From positions 1 through 64,000 of the forward strand of contig JAOAPB010000077.1 of NCBI GenBank assembly GCA_025462645.1: a stretch of DNA of 64,000 nucleotides. The letters are read 5' to 3'. Both the position numbers and the translations under genes were made by a program. The stretch is from Edaphobacter sp. (GTDB taxonomy: Bacteria; Acidobacteriota; Terriglobia; Terriglobales; Acidobacteriaceae). How positions within the stretch are numbered: position 1 is the stretch's first letter; every line of letters starts with the position of its first letter. Shown piece by piece: positions 18,931 through 26,970 of this stretch. The notes below the pieces were generated by a model. That model was not told the origin of the DNA and ran no database searches. It saw only the letters and a list, made by a program, of their open reading frames with translations.

Positions 18931-18960
18931 CCCGAGATTGAACAGCTGTTCAATCTCGGG
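18931..18960. terminator. Perfect 30-bp palindrome between convergent genes
   Basis: CCCGAGATTGAAC at 18931-18943, AGCT at the centre and the exact reverse complement to 18960. It lies between the stop of the TonB receptor (18800, plus) and the stop of the HD-domain gene (19008, minus), so a bidirectional transcription terminator is likely, although there is no T run on either side. A dyad protein-binding site is the alternative. Confidence 0.6.
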
Positions 18961-19007
18961 AAACTGATGAAGTAGTGGCTATCTACCACCACCGAAAACT
19001 CGCTTGA

Positions 19008-19673
19008 TCAGCCGCGCCAAGAAGAGTTACGGATCACACTGCAGAAGTTGCCACGGTGGAAGTCGGGATCTTTGTCTGCGAGCACGTCTGCTTTCACGTT
19101 TCCAAAGGTAGTCTCGGGCTTGTGTTTGATGCCGTCGTAGAAGGCCTGCAGGATATCCTCTTTGAAATGGGCCGTACGCGGGAACGCCTGTACGACCGCG
19201 TTGCGGTTGGAGTCTGTGAAGCGGGTGTAATCGATTCCGAGCACATCCATTTCGACGCCTGCCGTTAGGAGGGCAACGACCGGATGCATGTATTGAGGGA
19301 CGCCGGGAGTTGTGTGAAGTGCAATCGCTGTCCATACGTGGTCGATGTCCTGTTCAGAGATGTTGTGGCGGCGCAGGAAGTCGCGGGCGGCATTTGCTCC
19401 ATCAACTTCAAAACGGTCTGCCTCGCTACTGTAAGCAGGTACAAGACCGATGTCGTGGAACATAGCGCCTGCGTAGAGAAGTTCGGCGTCGAACTTGAAA
19501 CCTCGGCGCTGACCAGCGAGTGCGCCAAAATAGTAAACGCGGCTGGAGTGATTGAACAGCAGAGTCGATTCCGTGTCGCGGATGAACTCCGTGATTTCGT
19601 TGGCAAGTTTACTGTCGGGAACTGTGATGCCAGAGATGAGTGCTGCTTGAGAAGCCTGAGTTGATGCGGTCAT
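19008..19673 (-). CDS. HD-domain hydrolase, cyanamide-hydratase-like (cytoplasmic)
   Basis: The 221-residue protein starts at an ATG preceded by AGGAG at seven bases. An HD domain spans about 25-150: LFNHSSRVYYF (first His), AMFHDIGL (HD pair), DRFEVDGANAARDFL and AIALHTTPG. The order H, HD and a later D matches the family that includes fungal cyanamide hydratase, which hydrates cyanamide to urea using a metal. No signal peptide is present. A paralogue with a Tat signal lies at 21910-22701 and a GlxA-type regulator lies between the two. The substrate is not known; many bacterial members are annotated only as HD-domain proteins. Confidence 0.85.
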   Translation of the reverse strand: MTASTQASQAALISGITVPDSKLANEITEFIRDTESTLLFNHSSRVYYFGALAGQRRGFKFDAELLYAGAMFHDIGLVPAYSSEADRFEVDGANAARDFLRRHNISEQDIDHVWTAIALHTTPGVPQYMHPVVALLTAGVEMDVLGIDYTRFTDSNRNAVVQAFPRTAHFKEDILQAFYDGIKHKPETTFGNVKADVLADKDPDFHRGNFCSVIRNSSWRG

Positions 19674-19915
19674 GGACGCTCTCCTGCGTGATTTGCTTAC
19701 CTATCCACGCTAGGACTTGCGGCGTGAGAACGCCATGACATGATTACAGCAATTTGGGACATCGCAATTTACGAGACTGACGCACGCGCGAGTGTGCTCC
19801 TGAAGTGACATCTAATGCAGGGTACGAACGCAACTTGTTGTGGATTTGCACGTCTATTCAGATCAGAGAGCTCAGCTCGGATTTGCGCCGAGGATGCTCA
19901 AGGAGGTTGCGGTTC

Positions 19916-20374
19916 ATGCGAAATCGATCTTTCCTGCTTGCATATGGAGTTGTGCTCATGCTCGGGGTGTCCGGGCCTGCTGTAGCTCAGAACAATGGGG
20001 TGCAGCAGCCCTCAGCGCGTCAGCAGCTTCAGCAAATCCATGCGCCGCAATCGATCGACCAGGAACTTGCCCGGCTTACGAAGGATCTGGAGTTGACTTC
20101 GCAACAGCAGCAGCAGATCCGGCCTCTGCTTGACGAGCACCACGATAGGATTCAGGCGCTGCTCGATAAGAATCCGACAGCTTCGCGACAGGAGCTTGGT
20201 CCGCAAATTCACGCTATCAGCGACGATACGCACAGCAAGATTCATGCTTTGCTGACCGATCACCAGAAAGAATTGGAGAAGGCGATGCAGCAACGCGAGC
20301 ATAATGGTGAAGAAAACAGGCGATCTACTCCGCCTGCGGCAGCATCGCAAGAGCCATCTTCTTCGGCCTCCTGA
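19916..20374 (+). CDS. Small periplasmic LTXXQ/Spy-like helical protein
   Basis: The start is the ATG at 19916 after a strong AAGGAGG site; the frame is open further upstream but without a good start. The 152-residue product has a signal peptide (cleavage near GPAVAQ) and a helical, Gln- and His-rich body with an LTSQQQQQIRPLL stretch resembling the LTXXQ motif of Spy/CpxP proteins, and ends in a low-complexity Ser/Pro/Ala tail. Spy-like proteins are periplasmic chaperones or stress sensors. The match is only to the motif and the overall shape, so the function is tentative. Confidence 0.65.
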   Translation: MRNRSFLLAYGVVLMLGVSGPAVAQNNGVQQPSARQQLQQIHAPQSIDQELARLTKDLELTSQQQQQIRPLLDEHHDRIQALLDKNPTASRQELGPQIHAISDDTHSKIHALLTDHQKELEKAMQQREHNGEENRRSTPPAAASQEPSSSAS

Positions 20375-20403
20375 TAGATCTGAGTCCGGGGCGACAACCG
20401 GAG

Positions 20404-20640
20404 ATACAGCTGGGTGGCATGCGCGCGTGCGCCAATCGCCATAAGCAGATCGGCCAGTACCTGGGGGTTCGATATTTGTGGACAGTGGCCCGTACCGATG
20501 ACCGTCTCGCTCACTCCATAGAGAGCACGTCCGGCAAGCCTTTGCCATCTGGGATGAATCGACCGATCATGTCCGCAGACAACATAGTGCCGATAGCGCG
20601 GAGGATCGTCCTTCAGGATAGGGAAACTCGTAGATCTGAT
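20404..20640 (-). pseudogene. C-terminal remnant of an alpha/beta hydrolase
   Basis: Minus-strand translation gives HYVVCGHDRSIHPRWQRLA and then ETVIGTGHCPQISNPQVL, followed by ADLLMAIGA. This is the C-terminal part of an alpha/beta-hydrolase of the RsbQ or salicylate-esterase kind: the acid-bearing strand (CG.DRSIHP) and the catalytic-His segment (GTGHCP). In-frame stops lie immediately upstream near 20641, and the nucleophile-elbow half is absent, so it is a relic. The rest of the region 20375-20855 shows nothing else. Confidence 0.65.
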
Positions 20641-20855
20641 TTACCGGAAGATTGGACTTTATCCAGAAGCGCTGACTATGGAACAGGTGTCCCGTGCTTT
20701 GAAAGAAGGGACTGAAACGTCTCAGAGCCACAAAGAATCACATAGTGTGACATCGTCCACCTCCGACGAATATTGGCAAGTTCAGATTCTCTCGTTCCGC
20801 TAGACAGAAACACGACGAATCTGACACCGTATATTTCGTCCAATAAAATAGGGAT

Positions 20856-21803
20856 ATGCGAAAGGTTGTCATCAGCGGTCCGCCGCCAGTCCAGGTCCTC
20901 GATGTGACGGGTCCCCTCGAGGTCTTCTCGAATGTTCCTGACTATCAGGTGGAGGTCGTCTCCTCGGATGGCTCGGATCAGCTCATGACCAATCGCGGAA
21001 TCAAGATCGCAGGTGCTGTGCCGCGCGACTGCGTTTCAGGCCCGATCGACACACTCGTTATTGCAGGGGGCCCCGGCGCCGAAAACGGCGAATATGATTC
21101 CGACTATATTCGCTGGATCGCTGATGCTGCTGGCAGGTCGCGCCGCGTCGCCTCGATCTGTACTGGGGCTTTCTTACTCGCTGCTGCTGGCCTTCTCGAC
21201 GGCAAAAGAGCGGTGACCCATTGGAACTTCTGTGATCGGTTGGCGCGGGAGTTTCCCAAGGTCAACGTATTACCCAATCCGATCTTCCTTCGCGACGGAT
21301 CGATCTACACCTCGGCAGGCATTACCGCGGGAATCGATCTCTCTCTCGCGCTTGTCGAAGAGGATCACGGACACCAGACGGCGCTGACTGTCGCAAGGCA
21401 ACTCGTCATGTTCCTCGTTCGTCCGGGTGGCCAGGCGCAGTACAGCCACATGCTCTCCCGGCAAGCCACGACGTCAGAACCCTTGCGCGAGCTACAGGTT
21501 TACATGCTCGAAAACCTGAAGGCTGATCTTTCAGTCGAGGTTCTAGCCGAGAGAATCGGGATGAGCCCGAGACATTTTTCTCGCGTATGTCTGCGCGAGA
21601 TCAAGATGAATCCGGGACAATTTGTTAATCGCCTGCGAGTTGAGGCTGCTCAACAGATGATCGATAGCTCCTCTATGGGACTGAAAGAGATCGCGGACGC
21701 CTGCGGGTTTGGATCTGCGGATTCGATGCGCCGGACTTTCCAACGAGTCATTGGAATTACCGCAGGCGAGTACACCGAGCGATTCAAGCGCGTAAAACCC
21801 TAA
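20856..21803 (+). CDS. GlxA-family transcriptional regulator (DJ-1/PfpI plus AraC HTH)
   Basis: The 315-residue protein has a DJ-1/PfpI-type amidotransferase-like domain at about 1-185, with the nucleophile-elbow motif SICTGAF (Cys102), and a C-terminal AraC DNA-binding domain at about 215-312 with two helix-turn-helix units (LSVEVLAERIGMSPRHFSR and GLKEIADACGFGSADSMRR). Such proteins sense small ligands through the DJ-1-like domain and usually activate adjacent genes. It lies between two HD-domain hydrolase genes, the second in the same direction 106 bp downstream, which are its likely targets. A dyad TCCGA-N5-TCGGA at 21820-21834 in that gap may be an operator. Confidence 0.9.
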   Translation: MRKVVISGPPPVQVLDVTGPLEVFSNVPDYQVEVVSSDGSDQLMTNRGIKIAGAVPRDCVSGPIDTLVIAGGPGAENGEYDSDYIRWIADAAGRSRRVASICTGAFLLAAAGLLDGKRAVTHWNFCDRLAREFPKVNVLPNPIFLRDGSIYTSAGITAGIDLSLALVEEDHGHQTALTVARQLVMFLVRPGGQAQYSHMLSRQATTSEPLRELQVYMLENLKADLSVEVLAERIGMSPRHFSRVCLREIKMNPGQFVNRLRVEAAQQMIDSSSMGLKEIADACGFGSADSMRRTFQRVIGITAGEYTERFKRVKP

Positions 21804-21909
21804 TTATCAGCCGTCGATGTCCGAAAGTGTCGGAAGGACGTCGTTGTTGCATCCACCTATCGAACCTAAGCTTGTCTTGGAACGAGAACAACCGCTTAGG
21901 AGATAGACG

Positions 21910-22701
21910 ATGAATAGACGTTCGTTTTTGAAGACCACTTCAGCTGCCGGAGCAATTGCAATCGGCAGCACATTGGCCAAGGGTGCACAAGCACAGACCG
22001 CAGAATCGCGTCCTACCTTTCGCCGCCCGAAGGTAATTCTGCCCGTACCCACCCCGCAGGCAAAGTATCAGCACGCACAGCCTGGAGTTCCCGATACGCA
22101 GTTGGCACGCGAGGCAACCGGGCTGCTGCATGAATTCAGCACTCCTCTGCTGTTTAACCACTCCCATCGCGTCTTCTTCTGGGCGAACGAACTGGGCCGC
22201 CAGACTGGCCAGAAGTATGATCAGGAGCTGCTTTTTATCTGCGCGGCCTTCCACGACATGGGCCTTCTGAAGAAGTTCTCGAATGCCGACGATCGCTTCG
22301 AGGTTGACAGCGCGAACGCCGTTCGCCAGTTTCTCGAGTATCACAACGTACCGGCTGCCCGCGTTCAGGTTGCTTGGGACGCGATCTCGCTTCACACGAC
22401 GCCGGGTATCGCCGCTTACAAGCCCCTTGAGGTCGAGTTGCTCTACAACGGTGTCGGCCTCGATGTTCTCGGAATCGGATACGAGCACTTCCCGGAAGGT
22501 CTGCGGAAGAAAATCGTCGGTCAGTATCCCCGGGTGAACTTTAAGCAGGACATCGCGAAGGCGTTCCTCGGCGGCTTTGAACACAAGACCCAGACGACAG
22601 AAGGAACCTGCAACGAAGATATCTGCTCGCACTTTATTCGCAACTACAAGCGGAGCAATTTCTACGAGCAGATCCAGAACTCTCCTTTCCAGAACTCGTA
22701 G
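21910..22701 (+). CDS. HD-domain hydrolase with Tat signal, cyanamide-hydratase-like (exported)
   Basis: A good AGGAG site precedes the ATG at 21910. The 263-residue product opens with a twin-arginine signal (NRRSFLKTTSAAGAIAIG, cleavage near AQAQ). After a proline-rich linker comes an HD domain at about 80-210 with LFNHSHRVFFW, AAFHDMGL, FEVDSANAV and SLHTTPG, aligned motif by motif with the cytoplasmic paralogue at 19008-19673. Export through Tat implies folding with its metal in the cytoplasm. HD hydrolases outside the cytoplasm are unusual. The gene follows the GlxA-type regulator and probably depends on it. Confidence 0.87.
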   Translation: MNRRSFLKTTSAAGAIAIGSTLAKGAQAQTAESRPTFRRPKVILPVPTPQAKYQHAQPGVPDTQLAREATGLLHEFSTPLLFNHSHRVFFWANELGRQTGQKYDQELLFICAAFHDMGLLKKFSNADDRFEVDSANAVRQFLEYHNVPAARVQVAWDAISLHTTPGIAAYKPLEVELLYNGVGLDVLGIGYEHFPEGLRKKIVGQYPRVNFKQDIAKAFLGGFEHKTQTTEGTCNEDICSHFIRNYKRSNFYEQIQNSPFQNS

Positions 22702-22938
22702 TTCCACCGCAGTTCATCGCGGACAGAAGGGAGTAGCGAGCCAGTAGCTGCTTCCTCCTCATAACTCAAGCAATAGGCCAGAGAGCTCGGTTGAGTGACG
22801 GAGGAAAAAGAATAATTCGGGCAATGCGCATGTTGGTCGCTTTGTACGCGCGTGACGAAGACTACCCGTTGACAGGACTCCTGTCTGGTTTCTAGCCAGG
22901 CAGGCAGATACACTCAGATCTCGGCCGCTGCGCGAGTG

Positions 22939-24015
22939 TCAAGCAGTTAGCTTATTCAAATTGGGACTGTCGGCATTCCGGTAGAGGATTGCATCTGCCG
23001 AAGATGACGAACTGGAGGAGGAATAGTCCTTGCCGTACAGCGCAAGGTCCTCTAGCGCATCAATGAGAAGGCTGGAGTCGTTGAGGCTCCCAGCGCGAAT
23101 CAACTTCAGTCCCAGATTCCTTGCTGTTTCCTGGAACGCGATGTCGATGTCGTAGAGGACTTCAACGTGATCACAGAGAAAGCCAACGGGCTGGATGACA
23201 ACCGTTTCGTAACCATCCGCCTTAAGCTGCAACAAGGTGTCCTCGACGGTTGGACCGATCCACGGCCCACCGCTCATGCCTTGACTCTGGAACGCGAAGT
23301 ACCAGTCATCGGGGCTCAGGATATCCTTCAACTCCTCAGCGACCAACCGTGCTGTTTCTTTGCAGTCATCCGCATAGCTGTCGGGACCGTTCGCCAGGAT
23401 CATCCCATGGTATTCAACCGGGGCCTCGGAAGGTTCGATGGTACGTGTCGGAACTGAGTGCGCCGTGAACAAAACGGCAACACGGTCGTGACGTTTCGAT
23501 TGGGCGGCATTCAACGCTGCTTGCATTCTCTGCGCGAAGGCATTGATGAGCATGGGATGGTCCGCCCAACCCGCGACGAAGTCGACGGAGAACGATCCAG
23601 CAACCGCGTTCTCGACTGCCCGTTTGAACAGACCAACGCTGGTGCGTGAGTTCTGAGGCGCCAGGCAAATCGCCCGTATCCTTTCGATACCAGCCAACCT
23701 CATGTCGTCGACGACGTCGCGGATGAACGGCTTCCAATTGCGCATGCCGACATACACCGGGTAGCCCAGGCGCTCACGCAAACGGTCTGCTTGCCGCATG
23801 GTCCAGCGAGTCAGGTGCGGGCCTGCAATTGAGGGTGTGTCCCGGAGGCCGATTGCGGCGTATCGCTCCTGAAGCTCATGCACAACCTGAGGCGGAACAC
23901 CGCGTCCACCGGTTACAAGCTTGAGGTACTCTTCCATCTCTCCGAGCACGTCCGGAGTTCCGTGCGCGAGCAGCAGGACAGCTTCTCTAGGGTTAGCTTC
24001 GATTTCCTTCTTCAT
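22939..24015 (-). CDS. hemH: Ferrochelatase, probably coproporphyrin ferrochelatase
   Basis: The 358-residue protein carries both active-site signatures of the family: TAHSVP with the metal-handling His186, and GFLCDHVEVLYDID with Glu285. Because HemQ, the last enzyme of the coproporphyrin-dependent route, is encoded at 29800 and no protoporphyrinogen oxidase is seen, it is likely a coproporphyrin III ferrochelatase (CpfC), inserting iron before decarboxylation. A run of eight serines near residue 335 is odd and lies in a poorly conserved tail. The gene is the last of the minus-strand series catalase, two ankyrin proteins, ferrochelatase, with 54 bp before it, so co-expression of haem supply with the haem-requiring catalases is plausible. 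Confidence 0.9.
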   Translation of the reverse strand: MKKEIEANPREAVLLLAHGTPDVLGEMEEYLKLVTGGRGVPPQVVHELQERYAAIGLRDTPSIAGPHLTRWTMRQADRLRERLGYPVYVGMRNWKPFIRDVVDDMRLAGIERIRAICLAPQNSRTSVGLFKRAVENAVAGSFSVDFVAGWADHPMLINAFAQRMQAALNAAQSKRHDRVAVLFTAHSVPTRTIEPSEAPVEYHGMILANGPDSYADDCKETARLVAEELKDILSPDDWYFAFQSQGMSGGPWIGPTVEDTLLQLKADGYETVVIQPVGFLCDHVEVLYDIDIAFQETARNLGLKLIRAGSLNDSSLLIDALEDLALYGKDYSSSSSSSSADAILYRNADSPNLNKLTA

Positions 24016-24069
24016 CTCAAACTCTCTTCACCACCAGATCGGTGCATACCGTTTACTGCATTCATATCT

Positions 24070-24612
24070 TCAATCGACCTTTGGGACCTGTTTCAAAATC
24101 CCGAGTATCTCCGGATCGTCCAGCTGCTGTGCAAGATAGAAGGCGTCGAAGCCCCTTTTGTCCTTGATGTAGGGATCGGCGTTCCTCGCGATCAACAGCT
24201 TGACCGCTGATTTGCGTCCAAACTGCACGGCATACATCAGCGCAGTCGCTCCGTTTACGTCCACGCCGTTGATCTTGGCACCGTTGTCGAGAAGGATGGC
24301 GACGCACTTATCATCACCCTGGAAAGAAGCACCCATCAGCGCCGTACGACCGGTTGCGTCTCCACTCTCGGTATCTGCGCCATGTTTCAGCAATAGCTCG
24401 GCGACGTCAGGACTCTGGTTGTAGGTCGCAAGAATCAGTGCCGTATATCCACGCTCGTCCTTCTGGTTTATGTCGACCTTCTGGTCGATCAGCGTCTGAG
24501 CGAGCTTGACGTCGTTGGCCCGAGCGGCTCGATAGAGATCCTGCGATTGCCCAACGGCAATTGAGGTCAACCCAATTATGGCGAAGATCACTGCAATCAG
24601 TTTGGCTTTCAT
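24070..24612 (-). CDS. Exported ankyrin-repeat protein (second of two)
   Basis: The 180-residue product has a signal peptide (MKAKLIAVIFAIIGL, cleavage near AVGQSQ) and four to five ankyrin repeats, seen as DERGYTALILATYNQSPDVA, ATGRTALMGASFQGD and VNGATALMYAVQFGRKS. It is homologous to the gene just upstream (24640-25113) and both follow an exported catalase. In Pseudomonas aeruginosa the ankyrin protein AnkB supports catalase KatB, and in Campylobacter an ankyrin protein delivers haem to KatA; a similar job is inferred here from order and export signals. Confidence 0.88.
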   Translation of the reverse strand: MKAKLIAVIFAIIGLTSIAVGQSQDLYRAARANDVKLAQTLIDQKVDINQKDERGYTALILATYNQSPDVAELLLKHGADTESGDATGRTALMGASFQGDDKCVAILLDNGAKINGVDVNGATALMYAVQFGRKSAVKLLIARNADPYIKDKRGFDAFYLAQQLDDPEILGILKQVPKVD

Positions 24613-24639
24613 CGTATTGTTCTCTTCTGGCCTCCATGC

Positions 24640-25113
24640 CTATTTGGTACTCGATACCTGGCTGGTAGCAGCTCGCGCTGTGTCACCTGCGCGAAGGGTC
24701 CTGATCACCGAGATCTTTCCGAACATCACGGCATACATCATGCTGGTCAGTCCCTTGAAATCGGCGGCCGAAGCGTTCGCTCCGTTGCCGAGGAGAAGCT
24801 TCACCTCTCGCTCGTTTCCCTTGAAGGAGGCACCCATCAAGGCTGTCCTTCCTGAGTGGTCTTTGATCTCCGTGTTCGCCCCATGCTTCAGAAGGAGTTG
24901 GGCAACCTCGAAGTTATCGTTGTAGGTCGCAAGGATGAGGGGAGTGTAGCCCTTATCGTCGGTTTGGTTCACGTCAGCTTTTGCATCGAGCAGCGTCTTC
25001 ACCAAATTGACGTCGTTAGAGCGTGCCGCCGTAAAGAGGTTGAGAGTTTGTGCAGAGGCCGAGCTTAACGTGCTGGCCACAGCAACAAAAAAAATCAATA
25101 GCTTAGTCTTCAT
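24640..25113 (-). CDS. Exported ankyrin-repeat protein (first of two)
   Basis: The start is placed at the ATG at 25113, behind GGAG and giving a clean signal peptide (KTKLLIFFVAVASTL, cleavage near ASAQ); the longer open frame adds 15 residues that overlap the intergenic region. The 157-residue product has about four ankyrin repeats (DDKGYTPLILATYNDNFEVA, HSGRTALMGASFKGNE, KGLTSMMYAVMFGKIS). The last repeat is cut short compared with its paralogue downstream. Its start lies 54 bp after the catalase stop and it is transcribed in the same direction. Confidence 0.87.
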   Translation of the reverse strand: MKTKLLIFFVAVASTLSSASAQTLNLFTAARSNDVNLVKTLLDAKADVNQTDDKGYTPLILATYNDNFEVAQLLLKHGANTEIKDHSGRTALMGASFKGNEREVKLLLGNGANASAADFKGLTSMMYAVMFGKISVIRTLRAGDTARAATSQVSSTK

Positions 25114-25166
25114 AACTTGCTCCAGAGGTGAGGTGCGGGTTCCATATGAAACCCGCACCGCTCGGT

Positions 25167-26699
25167 CTACAGCTTGGCAGCGCGCGCCTCAACCTGGTGC
25201 AGGTCCAGGTGCAATGCCTCGACGAGACGGATTCCGTAGTTAGCATCCGCCTTGTAGAAGTGACTGACCATCTCCAGTGCGATGTCTGGGTTGGTCACCT
25301 GCGACAGGTCCCCTACCAGGTTCGTTATGAGATCGTCCTGATCCTGCTTGCTGACGGAGCGATACAACTCGCCCGCCTGACGATACTCGTCCTTGATGCG
25401 GATGGGCTGGTGCATCGTTGTTGCACCCACCAGCGTTACCGGCGAGTAGTCGAATGCCGGGTCCTCGGTCATTGTGTTCGGCGCACGGTTCGGCTGGTAG
25501 TTATACTCTCGGTGCGTCTCGCGGGTGTCCATCGGTCCGTTCTGGTTGTAGCTGTTCACCGGCGAGATTGGCCGGTTGACCGGCAGCTGCTGGAAGTTAG
25601 CCCCAATGCGGTAGCGCTGGGTATCCAGGTACGAGAACAGACGTCCCTGCAGCATGCGGTCGGGCGAGGGCTCGATACCCGGGACCAGATTGCCGGGCGA
25701 GAAAGCGGACTGCTCGGTGGTCTCGAAGTAGTTATCGGGCATTTTGTTGAGGGTCATCTTGCCGATCTTGGTCTGAGGAATGATCGACACAGGCCAGATC
25801 TTGGTATCGTCGAACGGATCGAAGTCCAGCTTGGCCAACTGCTCCGGGGTCGCGATCTGCACACTCAACTCCCACGCGGGGAAGTTGCCCTTGCCGACTT
25901 CGCGATAGAGATCGTCGGTAGCTCCCTGGGGGTCCTTCACCAGTTCGGCAGCAACGGTCCGCGGGTTGGTGTTCAGGTATCCCTGCATCGAGGTCCACTT
26001 GTACTTGACGAACACAACCTTGCCCTGCGCATTCACCCAGCGGAACGCATGCACGCCAAATCCGTCTATCTGGCGATAGTTCTGTGGGGTGCCGCTATCG
26101 AGGTACATGTAGGTCATCATGTTGGTCGATTCTTTCTCCAACGAGAGGAAGTCCCACTGGCGAGTCGGGTCCTGGCGGTTCGTCACCGGCGAGGCCTTCA
26201 TCGCGTGGACAAAATCAGGGAACTTGATCGCATCCCGGATAAAGAAGACCGGTTGGTTGATGCCGACAATATCGTAGTTACCCTGCTCGGTGTAGAACTT
26301 TGTCGCGAAGCCACGCGGATCGCGAGTGCCCTGCTCCGGCGAACCGGTGGCGGGCATGACCGTCGAGAAGCGAACGAAGACAGGAGTCTCCTTGCCCTTT
26401 TGATTCAGGAAGGCGGCCTTCGTGTACTGCGACAGATCGCCGTAGGAGACGAAGACACCAAGTGCTCCGACGCCACGAGCATGAACTACGCGCTCTGGGA
26501 TGCGTTCACGGTCAAATGATTGCAGCTTGTCGATCAGATGGAGGTCTTGCAGCAAGACCGGCCCATCCTCACCGGCTGTAAGGGAATCCTGGTTATTAGC
26601 TACCGGAGCGCCTGCGTTTGTGGTGAGCGTCTTGGTCTGCTGCTGACCATAAATGAGGCTTCCAGAAAGAAGAAATGCTACCGCCAATTTGGCTTTCAT
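25167..26699 (-). CDS. Catalase with signal peptide (periplasmic, KatB-like)
   Basis: The 510-residue monofunctional haem catalase begins with a signal peptide (KAKLAVAFLLSGSLIYG, cleavage near GQQQ), so it should act in the periplasm. The distal His73 lies in ERVVHARGVGALG, the distal Asn149 in VGINQPVFFIRD (the usual VGNN is VGIN here, leaving the second, catalytic Asn), and the proximal Tyr in RLFSYLDTQRYRIG. Length fits the small-subunit class with a leader. The gene is upstream of two exported ankyrin proteins and ferrochelatase, and downstream of oxyR. Its upstream DNA is shared with the second catalase gene (see repeats at 26737 and 29501). Confidence 0.94.
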   Translation of the reverse strand: MKAKLAVAFLLSGSLIYGQQQTKTLTTNAGAPVANNQDSLTAGEDGPVLLQDLHLIDKLQSFDRERIPERVVHARGVGALGVFVSYGDLSQYTKAAFLNQKGKETPVFVRFSTVMPATGSPEQGTRDPRGFATKFYTEQGNYDIVGINQPVFFIRDAIKFPDFVHAMKASPVTNRQDPTRQWDFLSLEKESTNMMTYMYLDSGTPQNYRQIDGFGVHAFRWVNAQGKVVFVKYKWTSMQGYLNTNPRTVAAELVKDPQGATDDLYREVGKGNFPAWELSVQIATPEQLAKLDFDPFDDTKIWPVSIIPQTKIGKMTLNKMPDNYFETTEQSAFSPGNLVPGIEPSPDRMLQGRLFSYLDTQRYRIGANFQQLPVNRPISPVNSYNQNGPMDTRETHREYNYQPNRAPNTMTEDPAFDYSPVTLVGATTMHQPIRIKDEYRQAGELYRSVSKQDQDDLITNLVGDLSQVTNPDIALEMVSHFYKADANYGIRLVEALHLDLHQVEARAAKL

Positions 26700-26736
26700 C
26701 GATATTCTCCACTTTTGCGTCGGTTGGGGCAGTTAC

Positions 26737-26970
26737 TCACCGAAGCAACTTGAGCGTATCGTCTCAGCAAGTGTGGAGGTAGAGCGGTTGGGCTATAGGT
26801 GATATTGCATTTTCCGAATAGCTGCGAAAGCGCAGGATTGACACGTTATGGGTTTCTAGGCGGCTGACTTTGCGATCGATTCCCCTACGGTTCGCAACCA
26901 CTTTGTAAAGGTAGTCAAGGTCTTGAACCTAGCGCTGCTCTTGAGACGCGCATAACCAACACGTCTCGAC
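26737..26970. repeat. Duplicated segment, copy 1 (catalase upstream region and oxyR 3' end)
   Basis: This stretch matches 29501-29740 in the same orientation with scattered differences throughout. It contains the DNA upstream of the exported catalase gene (26737-26855) and the last 115 bp of oxyR (26856-26970). Both copies lie directly upstream of a catalase gene on the minus strand. Confidence 0.9.
26791..26827. promoter_or_regulatory. Candidate OxyR-responsive site upstream of the exported catalase
   Basis: Of 37 bp here, 36 are identical to 29556-29592 upstream of the other catalase gene, although the flanking DNA has diverged more. The block contains CTATAG and a second ATAG 23 bp further on (ATAG at 26795 and 26818). 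OxyR half-sites in enterobacteria have ATAG/CTAT elements with a period close to 11 bp. It lies about 95-130 bp before the catalase start. Confidence 0.45.

Noticed and set aside
25128..26519. Long open frame of 463 codons on the plus strand
   Set aside because: It is exactly antisense to the exported catalase gene, has no recognisable protein sequence and follows from the codon bias of the real gene.
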